From contig NZ_JADBEF010000001.1 in the NCBI RefSeq assembly GCF_014873535.1, forward strand, positions 7,564,001 to 7,628,000: a stretch of DNA of 64,000 nucleotides, given 5' to 3'. Position 1 is the stretch's first letter. Every line of letters begins with the position of its first letter. Position numbers and translations under genes: made by a program. This DNA comes from Nonomuraea africana. GTDB lineage: Bacteria > Actinomycetota > Actinomycetes > Streptosporangiales > Streptosporangiaceae. This document shows, piece after piece, positions 33,493 through 42,183 of the stretch. Under the pieces are notes generated by a model. It worked only from the letters and a program-made list of their open reading frames with translations. It made no database searches and had not been told where the DNA came from.

Positions 33493-34971
33493 GTGACATC
33501 GCAGACGGGGACCGAGGCGGGGCCGGGGCTGGTCGCGCGCGCCGCGCCCGTGCTCGTCGCCGGGTCCGTGCTGCTGACGATCATCATCGGGCTGCTGGGG
33601 CCCTCGGCCATGGTGCCGGGGCTCGGCGGGCCGGGCTGGCTGCCGCCGTACTCCCTGGACGCGCGGCCCGCGCCGCACCTCGTCGTCGCGCTGGGGGCGC
33701 TCGCCGTCGCCCTGGGCGGACTGGGACTCCTCTGCGGCCTGTGGCGCCCGCACAGTTCTCAGGGCGGAGCGCGCGCCCTGGTGCTGGGCGGCTGTGCGGC
33801 CGCCGCCGTGCTGGCCTTCCTGCCGCCCTCGGGGTCGGCCGACCACCTCAACTACGCGGCCTACGGTCGCATGGTCACACTCGGGATCGACCCCTACACC
33901 AGCGGCGCCGCCGACCTCCCCGGCGATCCCATCGCGGCGGCCGTGGAGCAGCCGTGGCGGGAGGAGCCCAGCGTCTACGGACCCGTGGCCACCGCGGTGC
34001 AGGCGCTGGCGAGCTGGGTCGGCGGCGACTCCGTCAGGCTGACGATCTTTGTGATGGCGCTGGTCAACGCGGCCGCGTTCATCGCCACGGGGCTGCTGCT
34101 CGACCGCCTCACCCGCGCCGACCCACGGCTGCGGCTGCGGGCCGCGCTGCTGTGGACGGCCAACCCGCTGCTGCTCTACCAGCTCGTCGCGGGGCTGCAC
34201 GTCGACACGCTGGCGATCGCCTTCATGGTGGCCGCGCTGGCGGTGAGCGCCCGAGGTCCCGCCCTCGCGAGCGCCGCCGTCTCCCCAGGACGGCTCGCCG
34301 CCTCGGGAGCGCTGCTCGGTCTCGGCGTGGCGGTGAAGCTCAACGTGGGTCTGGTGGCGCTCGGACCGGCGTGGGAGCTGAGGCGGCGGCCCAAGCGGCT
34401 GGCCCTGGTCGCGGGCGTGGCGCTCGCGGTGGCCGCGCTCGGCTACCTCTGGGCCGGGGCGCACGCCTTCGACCAGGTGAGCAGGGCGGGCAAGGCGATC
34501 TCGCACGCCTCGTCCTGGAAGCTCGTCCAGGGGTGGTTGCAGGCGGTCGTCGGTGAGGGGAGCGCCTATCGGGGCGAGATCCAGGTGGGCGCGCTGGTCG
34601 TGCTGGCCCTGCTGGCCTGGGCGCTGCTCAGGCTCGCGCCGCCGCCGGCCGACGCGGCGAGGGTGGCGGCGGTCGCCGTCGTCGCCTACGTGTTCGCGAC
34701 GCCGTACATCCTGCCGTGGTACGACGGGCTGGCGTTCGCGCTGGTCGCCCTGGTGGCGGCGTCGCGGGTCGACCTCTTCCTCACCGCGCACCTGACGCTG
34801 CTGTCGCTGGCCTACCTGCCTGCCAGGGTGGACGGCCAGCCCCCCGACCTCGAGTGGCTCAGGACGGTCGTCAGGCAGCAGGTGGTGCCGTGGTCGCTGC
34901 TGGCGCTGACGGCGGGTCTGGCGTGGTGGGCGTGGCGAGCTGGAGCGCGCGCACGCACGCGGCCAGAGTGA
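33493..34971 (+). CDS. GT-C mannosyltransferase, MptA/MptB-like
   Basis: Polytopic protein of about 492 residues with around 12 helices. It resembles polyprenol-phosphomannose-dependent alpha-1,6-mannosyltransferases: an early acidic loop DHLNYAAYGRMVTLGIDPY carries the catalytic Asp region, followed by EPSVYGPVATAV. Such enzymes build lipomannan-type glycans outside the membrane. The start is the GTG at 33493 (alternative GTG 33457); ribosome sites are weak. Its 3' end overlaps the convergent gene by 101 bases. Confidence 0.83.
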   Translation: MTSQTGTEAGPGLVARAAPVLVAGSVLLTIIIGLLGPSAMVPGLGGPGWLPPYSLDARPAPHLVVALGALAVALGGLGLLCGLWRPHSSQGGARALVLGGCAAAAVLAFLPPSGSADHLNYAAYGRMVTLGIDPYTSGAADLPGDPIAAAVEQPWREEPSVYGPVATAVQALASWVGGDSVRLTIFVMALVNAAAFIATGLLLDRLTRADPRLRLRAALLWTANPLLLYQLVAGLHVDTLAIAFMVAALAVSARGPALASAAVSPGRLAASGALLGLGVAVKLNVGLVALGPAWELRRRPKRLALVAGVALAVAALGYLWAGAHAFDQVSRAGKAISHASSWKLVQGWLQAVVGEGSAYRGEIQVGALVVLALLAWALLRLAPPPADAARVAAVAVVAYVFATPYILPWYDGLAFALVALVAASRVDLFLTAHLTLLSLAYLPARVDGQPPDLEWLRTVVRQQVVPWSLLALTAGLAWWAWRAGARARTRPE

Positions 34972-37060
34972 GCGGCACGGCCACCGTCAGCGCCATGGCG
35001 GGGATCGCGATGCCCGAGTCGTTGACCAGGAAGCCGACGAAGGCGCAGGTCAGCGCGCCGAACAGGCCCGCGCGCAGGGTCGGGGCCAGGCCGTAGGCGC
35101 GGCCGAGCGCCGAAGCCCCCCACCGCGAGGGCCGGTCCAGGACGAAGAACAGGAAGGCCAGCGCCACCAGGGACAGCAGGGTGAGCTGCCAGTTGCCGAC
35201 GGTGATGCCGATCATCGAGCTGAACTTCCGCCACACCACGGTCAGGGCCTGCCCGTCGATGATCTGCTGGACGAAGGTGCCCAGGTGGGTGCGCTGGTCG
35301 GCGGCGCGCAGCCAGTCGGCGAAGGCGATGGCCCCGATCAGGACAGCGCCCGCCAGGCCGACCAGCAGCAGTTTGACCAGCGAGACCCTGCGGCCCGAGA
35401 GCAGGATGAGGAAGACGGCCAGGCCGATCACGAACGCGGGCACCCCGCCGAAGTCGGCGCCCCACCCGGGCCAGCCGTCCGCGAACACCGCGAACGCGCC
35501 GTAGGCCGCGCACAGCAGCACCACCACGATCCTGCGCAGGCGGCCGAGCAGCCACTGGGCGATCCCGGCCAGGGCGAGGACGGTGCCGGTGGCGTAGACG
35601 GCGAAGGCGATGTTGCTGAAGCCGTAGAAGCGGCCTCCGGTGACGGGTTCGTACCCCGTCACGGCGTTGACCTGGAGCCTGGAGCCGGTCATGACGTCCA
35701 GGAGGAGGGCCACCGAGGTGACGCCCGCGACCACGGTGAGCGGGCCGAGGACGTGCGCCCGCCACGGTCCCGCGAACGCCAGCGCGGTGATGAGCCCCGC
35801 GAAGGCCAGGATCGTGCCGATCAGCGCGGGCATCGCGGCAGGCAGGCTCCACCACGGCACCAGCTGGGCCAGGAAGGTGGAGACCGCGACGGCGCCGCTG
35901 ACCACGGCCACGACCTGGACCGCGGCCAGCACCCGCGAGCTCGCCGCGTCCTCGACCGGCGCGTCGGCGCCCAGAGCGGACCGGCGCCTGCGCAGGACGA
36001 GCGCGGCGACGGCGTAGAAGAGCACCTGCACCGCCACGAAGACGGCGAAGAAGGGCCCCCGCACCTCTCTGAGCACCTGGCTGGCGAGGTCCTCGTCGGC
36101 GAGGCGGGTGACGGTCTCGGCGACGGTGGGCGGCGCTTCGCCGCCGTTCTCCCACGCCCGACCGACCACGCCCGCGGGCACCGTGAGCCCCAGGTTCCTG
36201 ATCGCGGTCGCGGTCAGGTCGGTGATCGTGACCAGCGCGTCCTGGCGGGTCGAGGTCGCGGTCAGGAACCCGTGGCGGTACGGCCCGCCGTGCGCGAGGG
36301 CCACGTGCAGGTGCGCGGCCGTCGAGGTGTCGGAGAGCCCGGCCACCAGGACCGTGGTGCCGGCGGGCAGCCGGTCGAGGAACGCGCCGATGCTGCGGTC
36401 GGCCGCGGCCGCGGCGGCCTGCCTGGCGGCCACGGCGAGGTCGGGGGGTACGCTGTCCCGGTCGGCGGGCAGCGCCGTCCACGCGCGGGCCAGCTGGTCG
36501 GCCTCCATCACGATCAGGTCGTAGGAGGCGGGGTCGGCCAGTCCTTCGGGGGCGTCCGCGTAGGCGCCGACCTTCCCCGACCTGTTGGCCGCGCCGAGGG
36601 CCGCGCCCGGTCCGACGGCCGCGACCCTGCCGCCCGCGTCCTCGACGGTCTGTCCCAGCGTGCCGAGCACGGCGTCGTAGCCGGTGCCCGCCTGGAAGGC
36701 GGTCAGCTCGGCCCAGCCGGGTACGGCTCCCGCCGTGGGCGCCCCCGGCATGACGCAACCGGGCGCGCCCGCGCGCTGGCCCGCCGACACCGTCAGCCAG
36801 CCGGCCATCGGGCAGGAGGTGCCCCTGTTCGGCGGCGGGACCACGCGGGTGGACAGCGAGGCGGCGGCGCCCCCGCCGACGAGCTTCCAGAGGTGCGGTG
36901 TCCGCGCCTGGTCGAGGTCGCTCCACTGCAGCCCGGGCACGCCGACGACCGCGACCCTGCGCTCCACGGCGGCGCCTGCCGTGGAGGAGGCCGCCCCCAC
37001 GAGGAGCGGAAGCAGGGCGAACAGGCCCAGGCACAGGCGCGCCAGGGTGCGGTACGGCAT
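34871..37060 (-). CDS. Large membrane protein with alkaline-phosphatase-like domain
   Basis: 729 residues. A signal peptide (about residues 1-30) leads to an extracytoplasmic alkaline-phosphatase/sulfatase-like domain (about 34-325), with VAVVGVPGLQWSDLD, RTPHLWKL and later VLVAGLSDTSTAAHLHVAL. The C-terminal half has about 11-12 membrane helices and a Pro/Thr/Ala tail. The metal ligands look divergent, so activity is uncertain. It lies between two GT-C genes and may modify or assemble their glycan. Confidence 0.78.
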   Translation of the reverse strand: MPYRTLARLCLGLFALLPLLVGAASSTAGAAVERRVAVVGVPGLQWSDLDQARTPHLWKLVGGGAAASLSTRVVPPPNRGTSCPMAGWLTVSAGQRAGAPGCVMPGAPTAGAVPGWAELTAFQAGTGYDAVLGTLGQTVEDAGGRVAAVGPGAALGAANRSGKVGAYADAPEGLADPASYDLIVMEADQLARAWTALPADRDSVPPDLAVAARQAAAAAADRSIGAFLDRLPAGTTVLVAGLSDTSTAAHLHVALAHGGPYRHGFLTATSTRQDALVTITDLTATAIRNLGLTVPAGVVGRAWENGGEAPPTVAETVTRLADEDLASQVLREVRGPFFAVFVAVQVLFYAVAALVLRRRRSALGADAPVEDAASSRVLAAVQVVAVVSGAVAVSTFLAQLVPWWSLPAAMPALIGTILAFAGLITALAFAGPWRAHVLGPLTVVAGVTSVALLLDVMTGSRLQVNAVTGYEPVTGGRFYGFSNIAFAVYATGTVLALAGIAQWLLGRLRRIVVVLLCAAYGAFAVFADGWPGWGADFGGVPAFVIGLAVFLILLSGRRVSLVKLLLVGLAGAVLIGAIAFADWLRAADQRTHLGTFVQQIIDGQALTVVWRKFSSMIGITVGNWQLTLLSLVALAFLFFVLDRPSRWGASALGRAYGLAPTLRAGLFGALTCAFVGFLVNDSGIAIPAMALTVAVPLTLAACVRALQLATPTTPDPPSAPAATTAPPAA

Positions 37061-37119
37061 GCGGGGACCCCCAGAGTCAGCGCCCGAGAACGGCTAGAGC
37101 CACGGTAACGTGCCACATC

Positions 37120-38304
37120 GTGACAGGTGGTGTAGCGCCCTCGATCAGGCGCCGATGGTGGCTGTGGCCGCTGGCCTTGGCGCTCGTCGGGCTGGCCGTG
37201 TGGCCGCTCGTCGAGACGTGGCTGACCAACGCGGACGACCAGCGCCTCGTCGACCTCGACGTCTACCGCACCGGCGGCCAGATGGTGCTGGAGGGCCGTC
37301 CTGTCTACGACTTCATCACCCCGGCTCCCCAGCTGCTGCCCTTCACCTATCCGCCGGTCGCGGCGCTGCTGGCCGTACCGCTGGCCTGGATGTCGTGGGA
37401 GACGGCGCAGTGGGTGTGGACGGCGGGCGTCTACGCCGCGCTGGCCGTCACCGTCGGCTTCGCGTTCCGGCAGGTGAACAGGAACCCGCTGGTGTTCGCG
37501 GTCCTGATGGTGGCGTGCGCGTACCTGATGCCGATCCGCGACCAGGTGCGCTTCGGGCAGGTCGACATCCTGCTCGTCGCCCTGTGCCTGGCCGACTGCG
37601 TGGCCAAGCGGCCGTGGTGGCCGCGCGGGTTCCTGATCGGCCTGGCCACGGCCGTGAAGCTCACGCCCGGTGTCTTCCTCGTCTACCTGCTGGTCACCAG
37701 GCAGTGGAAGACGTTCTGGATGGCGGCCTTCTCCACCGCGGCGTTCACGCTGATGCCGTTCGCGGTCATCCCTCGCGACGCGGTCGACTTCTGGTTCAGG
37801 GCGCTGCTCGACCCCGAACGCCTGGGCGCGAACGCCGCCACCACGAACCAGTCGATGCGCGGCATGCTGATCAGGCTCTACCTGAACGACTGGGTGACGT
37901 CCGCGCTGTGGCTCGCGCTCGTGGCCGTCGTCGCGTGGTACGGCTTCCGCTTCGCCCGCGAGGCCCTCGACAGGGGCGACACCATGACCGCAGTCGCGCT
38001 GGTCGGGCTCATGGCCGTGCTGCTGTCGCCGGTCGCCTGGATCCACCACCTGGCCTGGGTGGTCGTCGTCCTCGGCGCGCTGGTCGGCAACGGGAGCGAC
38101 GTGGTGCGGCTGCGCGTGGCGGCGGGGGTATGGCTCTACTACGTGGTGCCGATCCCCTGGTGGGGCGTGGCGATCAAGGCAGCCGAGATCCCGGTCGTCA
38201 GCCCGCTCATCGGGAAGATCGTCCAGAACGCCTTCGGGCTGGGCGCCATAGCCCTCGTCTGGCTGCTCGGGGTCTGGTTGCCCAAACGACGCCAGATCTT
38301 GTGA
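37120..38304 (+). CDS. GT87-family mannosyltransferase (DUF2029, PimE-like)
   Basis: 394 residues with about ten helices. DLDVYRTGGQMVLEGRPVYD contains the paired acidic residues of the first loop, followed by LPFTYPPVAALLAVPL and RFGQVDILLVAL, the normal GT87 pattern. PimE-type enzymes add mannose to phosphatidylinositol mannosides from polyprenyl-phosphate-mannose. Start is GTG 37120 (alternative GTG 37129). Divergent from the phosphatase-like gene. Confidence 0.85.
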   Translation: MTGGVAPSIRRRWWLWPLALALVGLAVWPLVETWLTNADDQRLVDLDVYRTGGQMVLEGRPVYDFITPAPQLLPFTYPPVAALLAVPLAWMSWETAQWVWTAGVYAALAVTVGFAFRQVNRNPLVFAVLMVACAYLMPIRDQVRFGQVDILLVALCLADCVAKRPWWPRGFLIGLATAVKLTPGVFLVYLLVTRQWKTFWMAAFSTAAFTLMPFAVIPRDAVDFWFRALLDPERLGANAATTNQSMRGMLIRLYLNDWVTSALWLALVAVVAWYGFRFAREALDRGDTMTAVALVGLMAVLLSPVAWIHHLAWVVVVLGALVGNGSDVVRLRVAAGVWLYYVVPIPWWGVAIKAAEIPVVSPLIGKIVQNAFGLGAIALVWLLGVWLPKRRQIL

Positions 38305-38317
38305 CACTCTTGGTGAT

Positions 38318-38734
38318 GTGTTGATTACTCTCTGGATGGTCGTGGGCGCGCTCGCCGGGGTCAGCGGCGTCGTCATCGGATACGTCGCGCTCAGGCAGGC
38401 GCGGGCGGCCGTCGACGACTGCCAGCAGATGATCGCCAGGCAGGCCGGCGAGAGCAAGGGCGACCTCAAGGCCATCCGCGACGTCGCGGTCTACCGCTAC
38501 GACGCGCTGGCGGAGATGACGGGGCGGCTCTCCTTCTCCGTCGCGATGATCAATGGCCTGGGCGACGGCATCGTGCTCACCTCCATCAACGGACGCTCCG
38601 AGACCCGCACGTACGTACGCCCCGTGGTAAGCGGAAAGGGTCAGCAGCCGCTGTCTCCCGAGGAGGAGGAAGCCGTGCGGGCGGCCAGGCTGGGTCTCGG
38701 TCCCGAGTTCGAGCCCCAGATGGCCAGACGTTGA
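38318..38734 (+). CDS. DUF4446 family membrane protein
   Basis: 138 residues. One N-terminal helix, a coiled region, then the family signature DVAVYRYDALAEMTGRLSFS and LTSINGRSETRTYVRPV. Function unknown; it occurs near chromosome or sporulation genes in many Gram-positives. Starts 13 bases after the mannosyltransferase stop. Confidence 0.85.
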   Translation: MLITLWMVVGALAGVSGVVIGYVALRQARAAVDDCQQMIARQAGESKGDLKAIRDVAVYRYDALAEMTGRLSFSVAMINGLGDGIVLTSINGRSETRTYVRPVVSGKGQQPLSPEEEEAVRAARLGLGPEFEPQMARR

Positions 38735-38747
38735 TTACCCTGTAGTT

Positions 38748-39668
38748 ATGTCTCGTCTCGCCTACCTGGGGCCAGAGGGCACCTTCACCGAAGAGGCCCT
38801 GCGGCTCATGGAGCCCGACGCCGAGCGCCTGCCCTGCGCCACAGTCGGGGCCGCGCTCAACGCGTGCCGCTCAGGCGAGGCCGACGGCGCCGTCGTCCCG
38901 CTGGAGAACTCACTCGAGGGCGCGATCACCACCACGCTCGACGAGTTCGCGTGGGGAGAGCCGCTGCTCATCTCCGCCGAGCTCCTGCTGCCCGTCCGGT
39001 TCTCGCTGCTGGCCAGGCCCGACACCCAGCTCTGGCACATCAAGCGCGTCTACACCCACCCCGCCGCGATCACGCAGTGCAGGGCGTTCCTCTCCCGCGA
39101 GCTGCCCGACGCGGTCGTCGTGGCCGCGCCGTCCACGGCCGCGGCCGCGCAGGAGGTGTCACTGCCGGGCTCGCCCTACGACGCTGCGATCGCGGCGCGC
39201 ATCGCCGGCGAGCACTACGGCCTGGTCGAGGTGGCCACCGACATCGGCGACCGCTCCGACACCGAGACGCGTTTCGTCAGGGTGTCGCGGCCGGGGCCGC
39301 TGCCCGAGCCGACCGGCTCCGACCGCACCACGCTCGTGGTCTTCCTCACCGACGACCACCCGGGCGCGCTGCTCGAGATGCTGACGGAGTTCTCGGTGCG
39401 CGGGGTCAACCTGAGCCGCATCGAGTCGCGTCCCACCGGCGAGGGCATCGGGCGCTACTTCTTCCACTTCGACTTCGAGGGCCACGTGGCCGACGCCCGC
39501 GTGGGCGAGGCGATCGCGGGCCTGCACCGCATCTGCGGCGAGGTGCGCTTCCTCGGCAGCTACCCGCGGGCCGACGGCGTGGCTCCCCGCATCAAGAGGG
39601 GTACGGCCGACGGCGACTTCGCCGAGGCGGGCGACTGGCTGGCGAAGATCAGGTCCGGTCAGGTCTAG
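38748..39668 (+). CDS. pheA: Prephenate dehydratase
   Basis: 306 residues. Converts prephenate to phenylpyruvate for phenylalanine. The catalytic domain (about residues 3-185) has YLGPEGTFTEEA, VPLENSLEGAI and the TRF motif in DTETRFV. A C-terminal ACT domain (about 196-275), with DHPGALLEML and SRIESRP, binds phenylalanine for feedback inhibition. Start ATG 38748, soon after the DUF4446 gene. Confidence 0.95.
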   Translation: MSRLAYLGPEGTFTEEALRLMEPDAERLPCATVGAALNACRSGEADGAVVPLENSLEGAITTTLDEFAWGEPLLISAELLLPVRFSLLARPDTQLWHIKRVYTHPAAITQCRAFLSRELPDAVVVAAPSTAAAAQEVSLPGSPYDAAIAARIAGEHYGLVEVATDIGDRSDTETRFVRVSRPGPLPEPTGSDRTTLVVFLTDDHPGALLEMLTEFSVRGVNLSRIESRPTGEGIGRYFFHFDFEGHVADARVGEAIAGLHRICGEVRFLGSYPRADGVAPRIKRGTADGDFAEAGDWLAKIRSGQV

Positions 39669-39963
39669 CGTCGCGCACAGCGCGCGCTCACCAGGTGGAC
39701 AGGCCGGTCGGGGGTCTCAGCGCCGTGTCAGCCTGTGCCAGCGGGCGGCGCGATCGTGGGCGGCATGCACACGAACACGACCAAGACCCGGGTCCGCCGC
39801 CCACCCTCACCAACGTGCCCTTCGTCGTGGTGCCCCTGACCTCGCTGATCGCCATCGTGTTCCTCGCCCTCCCGTCGTCGAACGCCTACTTCCGCAAGTA
39901 GCGGTCCTGTGCCGTACGGGATATCGGGTGTGGCGGCCCTGTGCGCATAGGTAGCCTTGGGGG
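39669..39963. other. Gap between pheA and serS
   Basis: 295 bases. A reading from the GTG at 39725 to 39901 ends in a hydrophobic peptide (VPFVVVPLTSLIAIVFL) and could encode a tiny membrane protein, but it has no ribosome site, so I do not call it. The serS promoter should lie here. Confidence 0.45.
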
Positions 39964-41226
39964 GTGATTGACCTGCGTACCCTTCGTGACGACCCCGACC
40001 GGCTACGGGCTTCGCAGCGTGCCCGCGGTGAGGACGACACCGTCGTCGACACGCTGCTCGACCTGGACGAGCGCCGCCGCGCGGCGCTGACCTCCTTCGA
40101 GTCCCTGCGCGCCGAGCAGAAGTCCATGGGCAAGTCGGTCTCCAAGGCCTCCGGCGAGGAGAAGCAGGCGCTGCTGCGGCGGGCCAAGGAGCTCGCGGGG
40201 CAGGTCAAGTCGGCCGAGGCCGAGGCCGAGAAGCTGGGCGCCGAGCTCGAGGAGCTCATGGCCACGATCCCCAACATCGTCGAGCCCGAGGCGCCCCACG
40301 GCGGCGAGGACGACTACGTCGTGCTCGAGACCGTGGGCGAGCCCCGCGGCTTCGACTTCGAGCCGCGCGACCACCTGGAGCTCGGCGAGCTGCTCGGCGC
40401 CATCGACATGGAGCGCGGCGCCAAGGTCTCCGGCTCGCGCTTCTTCTTCCTGCGCGGCGTCGGCGCCAGGCTGCAGCTCGGCCTGCTCAACATGGCCATG
40501 CAGCAGGCGATCGAGTCGGGCTTCATCCCGATGATCACGCCCGTGCTGGTCAAGCCCGAGACCATGGCGGGCACCGGTTTCCACGTCGCCCACGACAAGG
40601 AGATCTACCGTCTGCCCGAGGACGACCTCTACCTCGTCGGCACCTCCGAGGTCTCGCTGGCCGGCTACCACGCCGACGAGATCCTCGACGGCGCGCAGCT
40701 GCCGCTGCGCTACGCGGGCTGGTCGTCCTGCTTCCGCCGCGAGGCCGGCTCCTACGGCAAGGACACCCGCGGCATCATCCGCGTCCACCAGTTCGACAAG
40801 GTGGAGATGTTCTCCTACGTCCGCCCCGAGGAGGCGGCGGAGGAGCACCAGCGGCTGCTGGTGTGGGAGAAGGACATGCTGGCGAAGATCGAGGTGCCCT
40901 ACCGCGTCATCGACACGGCCGCGGGCGACCTGGGCATGTCCGCGGCCCGCAAGTTCGACTGCGAGGCGTGGATCCCCACCCAGAAGCGCTACCGCGAGCT
41001 GACCTCGACCTCCAACTGCACCGAGTTCCAGGCCCGCAGGCTCGGCGCCCGCTTCCGCGACAAGGACGGCAAGCCCCAGCACCTGGCCACGCTCAACGGC
41101 ACGCTGGCCACGACGCGCTGGATCGTCGCCATCCTCGAGAACCACCAGCAGGCCGACGGCTCGGTCGTGGTGCCCAAGGCCCTGCGCCCCTACGTGGGCC
41201 TCGACGTGCTGGAGCCGGTGAAGTAG
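39964..41226 (+). CDS. serS: Seryl-tRNA synthetase
   Basis: Class II synthetase of 420 residues charging tRNA-Ser. The N-terminal coiled-coil arm (about residues 30-100) grips the tRNA long arm. Motif 2 is around [21 protein letters not shown], and motif 3 in [27 protein letters not shown] is the serine-site loop. GTG start. Full length. Confidence 0.96.
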   Translation: MIDLRTLRDDPDRLRASQRARGEDDTVVDTLLDLDERRRAALTSFESLRAEQKSMGKSVSKASGEEKQALLRRAKELAGQVKSAEAEAEKLGAELEELMATIPNIVEPEAPHGGEDDYVVLETVGEPRGFDFEPRDHLELGELLGAIDMERGAKVSGSRFFFLRGVGARLQLGLLNMAMQQAIESGFIPMITPVLVKPETMAGTGFHVAHDKEIYRLPEDDLYLVGTSEVSLAGYHADEILDGAQLPLRYAGWSSCFRREAGSYGKDTRGIIRVHQFDKVEMFSYVRPEEAAEEHQRLLVWEKDMLAKIEVPYRVIDTAAGDLGMSAARKFDCEAWIPTQKRYRELTSTSNCTEFQARRLGARFRDKDGKPQHLATLNGTLATTRWIVAILENHQQADGSVVVPKALRPYVGLDVLEPVK

Positions 41227-41509
41227 CGGTCCGCCCGGCGGCGACCAGCTCGGTCGCCGCCGCGGCGTCGCGCACGCGCAGGCGAGGGTGATCGCGGCCG
41301 TTATCGCGATGGGCCTGCAGACCCCCCTCGTCGTCACCCCGTCCCTTCTGGCCTCGGATCCACCACGCGACGGCGAGGGCCGGAAGGGCCAGGAGGTGCG
41401 TGGGATCGGCCAGGACGCGCGAAGGGCCCGCCACGAGGGTCCGGGCATGGGAAGCCACCTCCGCGCCCGTTGCTGTGCCTTTGACGGCCGCGAAGAGGGC
41501 CGCTGTCAC
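41227..41509 (-). pseudogene. Possible decayed coding fragment
   Basis: Downstream of the tetR gene on the same strand, a reading from GTG 41509 gives a protein-like N-terminus (ALFAAVKGTATGAEVASHAR, then HLLALPALAVAWWIRG). It then loses character, while an adjacent frame continues with a hydrophobic stretch (IAITAAITLACACATP). Neither frame stops before serS. This could be a frameshifted small membrane gene. Weak evidence; no family recognised. Confidence 0.25.
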
Positions 41510-41548
41510 GTGGGCGGCCGCCGCGTCGGCCCTGCGGCGCTCGAGGAG

Positions 41549-42094
41549 TCACTCCGTCAGGTAGCGCTGGATCGTCGGGCCGAGCCAGGCGACGATCTCC
41601 TCGCGCGTCATGGCCACCACGGGTGGCAGGCGCAGGATGTAGCGGGTGAGGGCGAAGCCCAGGATCTGGGAGGCGGCGAGGCCCGCGCGGGCGGGGGCCG
41701 TGGCGGGGTCGGGGCAGAGCCGGGCGGCGAGCGGGCCGAGCTGGGTGGCGAAGATCTCGCGCATCCGCTCGGCGGCGGCCTCGTTGGTGACGCCGGTGCG
41801 CAGCAGCACCTGAAGGGCCTCGTTCGCCTCCCACAGGTCGAGGAAGTGCAGGACCATCGCGGTGCCGACGCGCTCGCGCGGTGTCGCCGCCAGGTCGGGG
41901 AAGTGCAGGTCGAAGTGGGCCGCGGCGGCGAAGAGCTTCTCCTTGTTGCCGAAGTAGCGCATCACCATGGCGGGGTCGATGCCGACGTCGGCGGCGATGC
42001 CCCTGATCGTGGCCTTCTCGTACCCGTCGGCGGCGAAGCGCTCGCGGGCGGCGGCCAGGATCGCGGTCTTGGTGTCCTCGGACGATCTCCTCAT
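41549..42094 (-). CDS. TetR-family transcriptional regulator
   Basis: 181 residues. The N-terminal helix-turn-helix (about residues 8-52) reads TKTAILAAARERFAADGY then TIRGIAADVGIDPAMVMRYFGNK, as in TetR. The ligand-binding half is all helical. Start at ATG 42094, reading MRRSSEDTKT; there is no ribosome site, so the transcript may be leaderless. Divergent from the flavin monooxygenase, with two matching operators between them, so it most likely represses both. Confidence 0.92.
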   Translation of the reverse strand: MRRSSEDTKTAILAAARERFAADGYEKATIRGIAADVGIDPAMVMRYFGNKEKLFAAAAHFDLHFPDLAATPRERVGTAMVLHFLDLWEANEALQVLLRTGVTNEAAAERMREIFATQLGPLAARLCPDPATAPARAGLAASQILGFALTRYILRLPPVVAMTREEIVAWLGPTIQRYLTE

Positions 42095-42108
42095 GTCAAC
42101 AACTGTAG

Positions 42109-42124
42109 GCCAACACATGTTGAC
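42109..42124. promoter_or_regulatory. Operator 1 for the TetR regulator
   Basis: GCCAACACATGTTGAC, with inner symmetry CAAC-N4-GTTG. It overlaps the -35 hexamer of the monooxygenase promoter and lies 15 bases from the tetR start. The same pattern recurs 44 bases away. An extra half-site TGTCAACA covers the tetR start (42094-42101). Confidence 0.75.
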
Positions 42125-42149
42125 ATCGCTAGCCGGTCGAGGTCATAGT
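42120..42149 (+). promoter_or_regulatory. Promoter of the flavin monooxygenase gene
   Basis: TTGACA (42120-42125), 18-base spacer, CATAGT (42144-42149). Operator 1 overlaps the -35 and operator 2 covers the expected start site, so repressor binding would block initiation. Confidence 0.6.
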
Positions 42150-42152
42150 GAT

Positions 42153-42168
42153 GCCAACAAGCGTTGAC
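42153..42168. promoter_or_regulatory. Operator 2 for the TetR regulator
   Basis: GCCAACAAGCGTTGAC, identical to operator 1 in 13 of 16 positions, with the central three differing. It is 44 bp away (about four helical turns), so two dimers could bind on the same face. Confidence 0.75.
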
Positions 42169-42183
42169 CAAGAGGAGGTCACC

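Noticed and set aside
35285-37108. 607-residue plus-strand frame opposite the phosphatase-like membrane gene
   Set aside because: Product is Arg/Gly/Glu/His-rich without domains, while the minus strand encodes a signal peptide and regular helices.
39725-39901. 58-residue hydrophobic reading upstream of serS
   Set aside because: No ribosome site and no supporting context; kept only as a note in the gap.
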